A stretch of DNA of 64,000 nt from Notamacropus eugenii (taxonomy: Eukaryota; Chordata; Mammalia; Diprotodontia; Macropodidae). The notes under the pieces were generated by a model. It had not been told where the DNA came from, did not search any database, and was given only the letters and a program-made list of their open reading frames with translations. Shown piece by piece: positions 55,786 to 64,000 of this stretch; positions within the stretch are counted from its first letter, which is position 1, and every line of letters begins with the position of its first letter. The stretch is taken from NCBI RefSeq assembly GCF_028372415.1, contig NC_092874.1, forward strand, positions 338,338,151 to 338,402,150, read 5' to 3'. The translations under genes and the position numbers were made by a program.

Positions 55786-58379
55786 AAATTTATTTAACTT
55801 TTAACATTCATTTTCACAAAATTTTGGGTTCCAAATTTTTTCCCTTTTGTCCCCTCCCCCCTCCCCAAAACACCGAACGTTCTAATTGCCCCTGTCTGCC
55901 AATCTGCCCTCCCTCCCTCCCCACCCCTTCCCTTTGGAAGGCAAGCAATTCAATATAGGCCAAATCTGTGTAGTTTTGCAAATGACTTCCATAATAGTAG
56001 TATTGTGTAAGAACTAATTATATTTCCCTCCATCCTATCCTGTCCCCCATTACTTCTGTTCTCTCTTTTGACCCTGTCCCTCCCCATGAGTGTTGACCTC
56101 AGATTGCTCCCTCCTCCCCATGCTCTCCCTTCCATCATCCCCCCCCACTGCTTATACCCTTATCTCCCACTTTCCTGTATTGTAAGAGAGGTTTTCATAC
56201 CCAAATGAGTGTGCATTTTATTCCTTCCTTTAGTGGAATGTGATGAGAGTAAACTTCATGTTTTTCTCTCACCTCCCCTCTTTATCCCTCCACTAATAAG
56301 TCTTTTGCTTGCCCCTTTTATGAGAGATAATTTGCCCCATTCCTTTTCTCCCTTTCTCCTCCCAATATATTTCTCTCTCACTGCTTGATTTCATTTTTTT
56401 AAGATATGATCCCATCCTCTTCCATTCACTCTGTGCACTCTTTCTCTATGTGTGTGTGCGTGTGCGTGTGCATGTGTGTGTGTATAATCCCACCCAGTAT
56501 CCCAATACTGAATAGTTTCAAGAGTTACAAATATTGTCTTTCCATGCAGGAATGTAAACAGTTCAACTTTAGTAAAGTCCCTTATGACTTCTCTTTGCTA
56601 TTTACTTTTTCATGCTTCTCTTCATTCTTGTGTTTGAAAGTCAAATTTTCTTTTCAGCTCTGGTCTTTTCATCAAGAATGCTTGAAAGTTCTCTATTTCA
56701 TTGAAAGACCAATTTTTCCCCTGAAGTATTATAGTCAGTTTTGCTGAGTAGGTGATTCTTGGTTTTAGTCCTAGTTCCTTTGACTTCTGGAATATCCTAT
56801 TCCATGCCCTTCAGTCCCTTAATGTGGAAGCTGCTAGATCTTGTGTTATCCTGATTGTATTTCCACAATACTTGAATTGTTTCTTTCTAGCTGCTTGCAA
56901 TATTTTCTCCTTGACCTGGGAACTCTGGAATTTGTCCACAATGTTCCTAGGAGTTTCTCTTTTTGGATCTCTTTCAGGCGGTGATCTGTGGATTCCTTGA
57001 ATACTTATTTTGCCCTCTGGTTCTACAATCTCAGGGCAGTTTTCCTTGAGAATTTCATGAAAGGTGATGTCTAGGCTTTTTTTTTGATCATGGCTTTCAG
57101 GTAGTCCCATAATTTTTAAATTGTCTCTCCTGGATCTATTCTCCAGGTCAGTTGTTTTTCCAATGAGGTATTTCACATTGTCTTCCATTTTTTCATTCTT
57201 TTGGTTTTGTTTTGTGATTTCTTGGTTTCTCATAAAGTCATTAGCCTCCATTTGTTCCATTCTAATTTTGAAAGAACTATTTTCTTAAGTGAGCTTTTGA
57301 ATATCCTTTTCCATTTGGCTAATTCTGCTTTTGAAAGCATTCTTCTCCTCATTGGCTTTTTGAACCTCTTTCACCAATTGACTTAGCCTATTTTTCAAGG
57401 TGTTATTTTCTTCAGCATTTTTTTGGGTTTCCTTTAGCAAGGTGTTTACTTGTTTTTCATGCTTTGCTTGCATGTCACTCAATTCTCTTCCCAGTTTTTC
57501 CTTCACCTCTCTAACTTGATTTTCAAAATCCTTTTTGAGTTCTTCCATGGCCTGATCCCATTGGGTGGGCTGGGATACAGAAGCCTTGACTTCTGCGTTT
57601 TTCCCTGATGGTAAGCATTGTTCTTCCTCATCAGAAAGGGAGGAAATGCCTGTTTATCAAGAAAGTAACCTTCTATAGTCTTATTTTTTTTTCCCTCTTC
57701 TGGGCATTTTCCCAGCCAGTGACTTGACTTCTGAGTGTCCTCTGTACCCCCACCTCGCCTCCAGATGCACCCAGCCAGCAATTAGGGTCTGAGATTCAAA
57801 TGCTGTTTCCCAGCTTCAGGGCTTTGGGCTGGGGCAGGGCTGCTGTTCAGTGTGAGATTAAGTTTAGGTGCTCAGGTCAGGGCAGGGCCACCTCACTGGC
57901 TCCCTTCCCTCAGGGGGTTTATGCAGAGAACTTCAACAATGGATCCGGGGTCCTGCCTGCTTGGGCAGCCCTGGTCTGCTCCCACCTCCGCTGCTGCCTC
58001 CCAAGGGGGCCTGAGTTATGGGGGCACCCCACTCCCCTCTCGACCTGCCAAAGAGACCCTTTCACTGACCCTTGTCACCTGTGGGTGGAGGGACCCGTGT
58101 GGCTGCTGGAGATTCTGTCCCTGAAGCTTGCTCGGGTCTGCTCCTTTCGGCGCTGCGCTGCCGAGGCTGGGTTGGGCTCTGCTCTGGGTCTGGGGCTTGA
58201 GGGACCTTTTGCGAGAGGTTTTCAGGCTCTCTGGAGCAGAAATCTCGTCCGCTCCTTTCTGTGGCTTTCACTGCTCCAGAATTCACTGGTGGTTCTTTTT
58301 TTTACAGGTATTTTACGGGCAGTGGGTTTGGAGGTAGAGTATGTGCGTCTTTCTACTCTGCCATATTGGCTCCACCCCC
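55786..58379 (-). mobile_element. HAL1-like (ORF1-only L1), copy 2, complete, 2.6 kb
   Basis: A perfect 16-bp duplication AAGCTGTATATTTTTT flanks it (55,769-55,784 and 58,380-58,395). On the minus strand it has a GC-rich 5'UTR (57,708-58,379, head GGGGTGGAGCCAATATGGC), ORF1 (56,610-57,707) and an 820-bp 3'UTR rich in pyrimidines on the plus strand with a (GT)n at 56,447-56,482. No trace of ORF2 exists between ORF1 and the 3' end. Since the ends are marked by a TSD, the lack of ORF2 was present before insertion. It must have relied on ORF2p from a full L1. Confidence 0.85.
56610..57707 (-). pseudogene. HAL1-like ORF1 pseudogene, near complete
   Basis: ATG at 57,707 (MPRRGK). A frameshift at the A run near 57,685 disturbs the N-terminus. 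The coiled coil runs AMEELKKDFENQVREVKEKL through RISQMEKDIQKLT with a TAA near 57,285. The RRM and C-terminal part is open from 57,260 to 56,811 (DLENRSRRDNLKIMGLPESH; PPERDPKRETPRNIVDKFQS; KKQFKYCGNTIRITQDLAAS). Frame damage then leads to a QTQE region and the natural stop at about 56,610. The family is closely related to copy 1 at 43,994-44,777. Confidence 0.85.
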
Positions 58380-58395
58380 AAGCTGTATATTTTTT

Positions 58396-58799
58396 CACAT
58401 ACAAATTGAAGGAAGCAAGATATCAAAGAAAATTGAAATATGATTTCCAAAGATCAAGATCAGTTGGCATTCCAAAATTACGCACTCTGCCAGCACTGAG
58501 GCTAAGCATTCATTCTGTACATCATCACCTCTATACAATAGATGGGAAACATTGTCAGTCTTCTATAGTTGTGATTGGACATGCACAAAATTGGAGTAAT
58601 TGAAATAATTTCTTCAAAACACATTATGATGAGCATGCTATTCAATATTCAAATAGACCAGTTACAAAAATATTAATATCAAATATTTAAAAATATTAAA
58701 TAAAAATATTCAGGAAATGTGAAACTGCATATATATATACATATATACATATATATGTATATGTACACATACACACACACATACTTTCATGTGATCATA
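58396..58799. other. Unclassified AT-rich DNA with a TATA/CA tract
   Basis: A simple TATATACATA and CACATACACACACACA tract lies at 58,727-58,785. No gene is recognised. Confidence 0.5.
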
Positions 58800-58944
58800 G
58801 CTAGGTTGCTGTGTTTGTCCTTCACTCATGAAGAGGACCTTGACATCTGGGAGATGATGACATGACTTGCAGTTGACTTTGATTTGAGTAAGGGAAGGCT
58901 GTGGAAATTCACTAGCCTCACTTTCACCTCCAGAGCCAGATTAG
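58800..58944 (+). repeat. Marsupial SINE of a second family, interrupted by an LTR
   Basis: CATGAAGAGGACCTTGACAT, CTGGGAGATGATGACATGAC and TAGCCTCACTTTCACCTCCA, then GAGCCAGATTAGGACATA. I know this order from a widespread marsupial repeat, but I cannot name it with certainty. The LTR was inserted at its right end. Confidence 0.6.
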
Positions 58945-58950
58945 GACATA

Positions 58951-59560
58951 TGCCAAGCCTAGAGGCCTGTATTGGGCTACCCGAGTCTTTCCTACCTGTC
59001 CCAGGTCTTCGGCTGGCCACGCCGGATGCACATATGAGAGAAAGGACGTTCCAGAGTCGAACAGGGGTTGAGCTTTATTCCAGGGAATCGGTTACAAGTG
59101 CAGGGGGTGGTCTTCCTTAGGAGGAAGAGGGGGAGATTTCCTAAGGAGGCTAAGCTTAAGGGATTGGAAGTAGAAGTACAAGCGGGGAGAGAGGGGGAGG
59201 GGAGAGAGGAAAGAAAAGAAGCGGAGTCCTACTTTTCTCTTTGGCTCCACACGTGCTAAGAGAGAGCTTTCTGGCTTCCTCATTCCTACTTAATCTTCAG
59301 CCACACAGTTTGCATCTCAATACCATGCTGTTAGGTAACTAGGTGTGCTCCAATCCGGGACGACCTCGAGGGCAGGGAGACTCCACCCATCAGGTATCTC
59401 CGGGGGAGAGGCGGAAATACCCGAGCTAGCCGAGCTAGCTCAGTCTGACCTTCTCGAACCCCCGCTGTTCATGGAGGGCCTCATAAGACTCTAAGATTTA
59501 GAAGTCCCACTTTTACCTGCCCGAGACTGTCCACACGGAATTGAGCTTCCAGTCCCAACA
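58951..59560 (-). mobile_element. Solo LTR of an endogenous retrovirus, 610 bp
   Basis: On the minus strand it begins TGTTGGGACTGGAAGC and ends CCTCTAGGCTTGGCA, that is TG...CA. Both sides carry GACATA (58,945-58,950 and 59,561-59,566), a 6-bp TSD. AATAAA (complement of 59,074-59,079) lies about 123 bp before the LTR end, as expected for R/U5. It is GC- and CpG-richer than its surroundings, which suggests a fairly recent arrival. No internal retroviral genes exist, so the provirus was reduced to one LTR by recombination. A 6-bp TSD is common in class II (beta-like) elements; the class is an inference. Confidence 0.88.
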
Positions 59561-59566
59561 GACATA

Positions 59567-61494
59567 CATGTGGTGTGGATTAGATTTTTGATTGATTGCA
59601 GTTTGTTTCTCTTAAAAATACTCTAGAAGAGAGAAGAGCATCAATGAGCTAAACAAAGTCTCTACTGAGAGCAATTCCAGTAAAATTCCTTCCAGTAAAG
59701 CAGATTTTTCAGTCTTGGAGTCTTATTGGACTTTTTGCTTTCACTTACCATATATATTAAATCAAGTCTTTTTGCATTTACCTCCCCAGTATTTTTTTCA
59801 TGTTGTCTCCAGGGAGCTAGGTGGTACATAGAGTAAATCTATAATATAAAACATTAATAAGAGAGTAGGTGGAAGAAATTACAATATTTCAGGAAAAAAT
59901 GAATCTCATCCTTCCATACTTGCATTCCTTACTAATTAATAAGTCAGAATTTTAGATGATGGGATAATCCAAAGGAACATCTCTAGGACAAGGAGAAGAA
60001 AGGATGGGGTGAGATACCTAGGTAATAATTGATTAGAGATGAAGAGTACAAGGAGGATTTAAATTTATTCTCTTAATTCTCCTTTAGCTCTTGCTCTATA
60101 GGTTTTGACTAATTGCTGTTTCAAACTGCCTTTTTTGTCATGCTTATTCTTTAATTCAGCAATTTATTCACTAGGGTCTCCTAAGATCATTTATTTCTAT
60201 AACCCTCTTTGCCTTTTTCTAGGTTTTCCCATAATCCTATTTTTTTTTCCTCTAGCGCATCATGCCTACAATTAGTAAAGTCCTACTCATGCAAACTCCA
60301 AAGTTAACCTGCTGGAAGATTTTATACAGAAATCCAGCTTTTAGTAAATTCTTATCTGTTCTTTTCCTTTTTCTCTGCTTTAATCAGACTTCATACAACT
60401 ACTCGTATTTTATGTGCTTGTTATCTTGACATCTTCTAGCCCCTTAGAGTCATGCAAGTCTTACCTTGAGATTAGAGATAATTAAGTTAACTACAAAATA
60501 TAATTAGTTGCATATAATCTGCTTATTTAAAAATGAATTAAAACATTAACCCCAAGGAATGAGAAAAAAGTTGAATTTTCTTTTCAAAGAATACTGTCAT
60601 TTCTTCAGAGAACTAGAAAGGTTTTGCTACTTATCTGAGTAATAGAAAACTAGAGTGGTTTGCAGGTTAATTACAACATACAGTATCAGTGGCAGAGAGT
60701 AAAGGATGAAACTTTTATTTTTTCTTTTGGTAGAAAGATATGGATACTATACATACAGAATCTTGCAAACACTATCAGATGTAGTTTCTTTTTAATTTAT
60801 TGTGTTTAAATTTTTTCTTTGTTATATGGAAGGGCTTAACTCTGTTGGGAACAGTCTATTTCATTTAAAAGCAAAAAAAGAAATAATTAAAATCGTGGGG
60901 GAGAAAAATATAAAACAAAAACCAGAGTGATTTGTATAATTTATTAAACTAGGGACAACTGGAAGAGTGTTGTACAGCATATGGTCTTCCTACATCGAGC
61001 AAAATATTTGTCACCCACAAATTCAAATATTAAGGTAATTTGGAATGCATTATTTTAATTCCATTGCTCCTTTAAAGGGAAAGTCTCCAAACAGTTCTTG
61101 TGTTTTCAAAAACCTCATAAACTTTTAAATATGTCTGCATAGATCCAAATGTCTAACTATTCTACTTTAAGATTAGTCTCATATCACTTTTCAAACAATT
61201 CACCGTTTAATCAAGTCATAAACAACTGGAGATAATTGGCATTTAATTATACACACTAATTTTTAAAGCTTTTCAACACTCAAGAAAAATTAAAGGAGCG
61301 ATTCTTTCCATCCAACAGAAGGATTTTTTTTTCTTTTGTTATAAATTGCCTGAATAGTTTGTCATTTGAGGATAAGTTGTCCAATAGAAGTTGGTAACTA
61401 CTGAAATGTCTTTGTAGACTTTTATTTAATACCTTTACTCCTTACTCTGAGATAATCCTTATCTTCTAAAAATGAAGAAGTCTTAATTCAGTTC
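59567..61494. other. Unclassified AT-rich non-coding DNA
   Basis: About 1.9 kb without a recognisable gene, SINE or LINE. It may be unique sequence. Confidence 0.45.
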
Positions 61495-61680
61495 AGAATC
61501 ACAGAACTGCACAGCTGGAGGCAGCATTAGAGGCAATGTTGACATTCTTGTTTTCAAGATGAAAAAACTGAGGACTGGAGAAGCTAAGTGACTTATCAAA
61601 GGTTGTAGAACCAGTAAGTCTGACTTATAGCATAGGTCCTCTTGAAACCTTGTTCATTGAGTTTTCTATTATACCACAGT
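61495..61680 (-). repeat. CORE-SINE with CR1/L3-like tail (minus)
   Basis: CAGAATCACAGAACTGCACA and GCTGGAGGCAGCATTAGAGG (tail), GAAAAAACTGAGGACTGGAG and AAGCTAAGTGACTTATCAAA (core), and a decayed head near 61,670. Confidence 0.65.
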
Positions 61681-61734
61681 TGCTTTCCTTTGTTACATTT
61701 CTTTCCCCTAAGAGTTTTGCTCTAAAATGATGAT

Positions 61735-61990
61735 GATGATACCTCACATTCAAATAGCACTTTAAAGTTTTCAAATCACTTTTTTAACGATATGTGAGTT
61801 CATTTGAGCCTCACAGTAATCTCATGTAGCTAGGTACTCTAGGTATTATCAAACTCATTTTATATATGATGAAACAGAGACAAAGTAAATAATTTACCCA
61901 TGGTAACAGAGTTAATAAGCATTGTTGGGAAGTGGTATGAACCTAGATCTGCTTATCTCCAAATCCAGCCTAATATCTACTAAACACTAT
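61735..61990 (-). repeat. MIR-like SINE (minus)
   Basis: CAAATAGCACTTTAAAGTTT, CATTTGAGCCTCACAGTAAT, GATGAAACAGAGACAAAGTA and CCAAATCCAGCCTAATATCT are in reversed MIR order. Confidence 0.7.
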
Positions 61991-62299
61991 TACAAATCTG
62001 TAAGCAAAGAGAAGAAGAGATTCTGGAAGAATTTAATAGTATTGTACTACTCTAAGTCTTCATTACTGCTTCTCTCATCTTGGATTAGACCCTCAAACTG
62101 GGGTGAGAAGGGAAGGAAAATAGGGAAAAAAGAAATTTGCATGATAACTATATTATATGTTTAAAAGGAATAGCAATTTGTACATAATAGATGTGCAATT
62201 TCTTGTGCAATCATCTTACCCCCCATTCTACTATGTTAAGAAAATGCTTGTTTTATTTCTTAAGTTCAGAATAAAATAAATAATTTTTATTTAAAAAAA

Positions 62300-62480
62300 A
62301 GACTGATATGATAACTGAGTGAAGAATGGACTGGAGTGGCAGAGATTTGAGGCAGGGAGACCAATGAGCAGTCTATTATAATAGTCCAGACACACGGAGA
62401 TGAGGGATGTTGCAGTGTCAGAAGAGAAAAGTGGGAAGATGTAAAAGATGTTCCAAAGGTAAAATACAGGACTTGACAAC
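62300..62480 (-). mobile_element. L2 LINE fragment (minus)
   Basis: GGACTGGAGTGGCAGAGATT, TGAGGCAGGGAGACCAATGA and ATTATAATAGTCCAGACACA match the internal L2 block also seen near 37,330. Confidence 0.65.
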
Positions 62481-64000
62481 AGATGGATAGCTGTATCATG
62501 TGAAATGAATGTCTCTGCAATTATTTATTTTCTTTCATTGTCGTAAAGAGCATTTTGCTCACATAATTCCTGTTATGGCATAATAGTGGATTCTCACATA
62601 TTTTATGCATTTGTCTACTGATTTTTACTGAAATTTCCTTTTCTATCATTTCTGCTAGGTTACATTACTAATATGAACAAAGTCTAATAATTTTTGTATT
62701 TTTGAACATCCTGATATTTTAAAGAAGTTATTAGTTACTTCAATGGAATTTTTAGTTAAATCTCTAGAGTTCTTAAAAAAATATGATCATGAATTGAGAC
62801 AGCCTTGTCATTTAATTGATAGAGTTATAATTTCCCCTTTAGGACTATTTCTCCAGTTCCCACTCAGGTTATCAAGCTGGAACCCTAAAAGAAAATTACT
62901 TTTGGCTTCTAGAAATAATGCTATGAGGCTGCATTCCTAGCACTGTTATTCATAAGCCCCTAATAGTGTGCTTCCTAAGGATAATCAGGTGATCTAATAA
63001 ACTTTTAGTAAAATCATTCCCTAGGACGGTACAGCAAAAAGTCCATCCTCACCTCCCCCCTCAAAGAAAAGACTAACACTCTCCCACAAATAACCTACTA
63101 AGTCTAGGGTGAAGATAGAGACAAAGTGCAATAGTAATGACACACAACTATATTGAATATTTCAGGCAAGAGGATAACTCAGAACTCCTAGTTATTGGAA
63201 GTCCTTTTTCTATCTATTTTAGAGACCTTGTAATGTTTTCCTTACATGCTGCTCTCTTCTGAGCTCTGATCTTTGCGACTTTGGTAGAGTCCATACTATA
63301 TAGTTATCTTTGAAACTACCTTTATTAGAATAACCATGATTCTTGGTTTGATGAGTTATCTTCTACTGGTCCAGGAATTTAGTCAGTGAAGATTGGACAG
63401 TTGATTAAAAAATGAGAAGAGAAAGACAGATAGAGGCAGAGAGAAAGGCAGAGAGACTTCCGTCTCCTTTTCTCCTCCCTCCATCAAGAGAAATTCCCTT
63501 CAGGGACTTGGCTCCAATTATCAAATTGACATATTCCAAACTGAAACAATTTCACCATTTGATGCTTCCTTGCTTGAGCAGTCTATGTGTTGACTGAGTT
63601 CACCAGTGCACTAGCTATTATTTTTATAAGGCACCCTAGTTATGTCTGATTTTTTCAATACAAGATTTTTCTATATGGAAGAATATGTCTCTATCCAATG
63701 GTCAAAGCCCAATAATCCTCTCAAATGGATTAAGGGTTTCTTCACACATAGTTTAACCTTCTAATGTGGACTTTCTGTAATTACATTAGCTGGAAATGGG
63801 GATTTACATCTGTTCTTAATGTAAAGATTGATATTGTTTTTCCATTATAAAATAATTCTAGGTTGTAGATAAATGCATTTAAAAAATAGGGGAAGCTTGA
63901 TTTATCATTATGCTCTTTTATTAAAAATAAATGGCAATTGTATTTTGTTAAAACTTCTGATACATTTTTGGTATAATTGTGTGATTTTCATTGTTTCTTT
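62481..64000. other. Unclassified non-coding DNA
   Basis: No gene or clear repeat is recognised up to the end of the window. Confidence 0.45.

Noticed and set aside
1..64000. An undescribed multigene system (defence, toxin or biosynthetic)
   Set aside because: Both strands were read for clustered intact frames, and none exist outside retroelements and one retropseudogene. The real interest lies in the nested retroposon architecture.

Overview
The window looks like intergenic DNA from a marsupial (metatherian) nuclear genome. It is AT-rich and carries no intact host gene that I can recognise. Placement rests on the repeats: CORE-SINEs of marsupial type with the 3' end found around 2,040-2,100, long well-preserved L2 copies, L3/CR1 pieces, L1 elements with a marsupial-type ORF1/ORF2, and ORF1-only half-L1 (HAL1-like) elements. 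I cannot name the species.

Region 1-9.3 kb: a SINE, then an L2 (+) split by a two-level insertion. An internally deleted L1 (minus) entered the L2, and a plus-strand L1 that stops inside ORF2 entered the deleted L1. Region 9.4-26 kb: scattered SINEs (MIR/THER-like and CORE-SINE), L2 pieces, microsatellites, a probable LTR near 19 kb, L1/HAL1 5' fragments, and a 359-bp poly(A) retrocopy with a 17-bp target-site duplication (TSD) at 22.7-23.1 kb. Region 26.2-29.5 kb: a 5'-truncated L1 (minus) whose reverse-transcriptase region holds an exact-period 100-bp triplication. Region 29.5-43 kb: mostly unclassified DNA, then L3/CR1, two L2 blocks (minus), a very old L1 (plus), and a hAT-like MITE inside an L2.

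Region 43-58.4 kb is the most structured part, a nest of minus-strand retroposons. An ORF1-only L1 (HAL1 copy 1, 43.0-55.75 kb) was hit by a processed retrocopy of a SCAN zinc-finger mRNA (44.79-54.56 kb, with poly(A) signal, poly(A) tract and TSD). That retrocopy was then split by a nearly full-length, fairly young L1 (46.64-53.58 kb, with TSD, CpG-rich 5'UTR, and ORF1 and ORF2 carrying only a few lesions). A second ORF1-only L1 (55.79-58.38 kb) is bracketed by a 16-bp TSD that lies just beyond the 5' end of copy 1.

Region 58.4-64 kb: a SINE interrupted by a 610-bp solo LTR with a 6-bp TSD, then older SINE and L2 pieces and unclassified AT-rich DNA.

No working multigene system is visible. 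What can be read is a history of nested retrotransposition: L1-type machinery evidently moved the zinc-finger mRNA, the HAL1 copies and probably the SINEs and the 359-bp insert. All family assignments come from recognition of sequence by eye, not from a database search. Boundaries are approximate unless a TSD is given.
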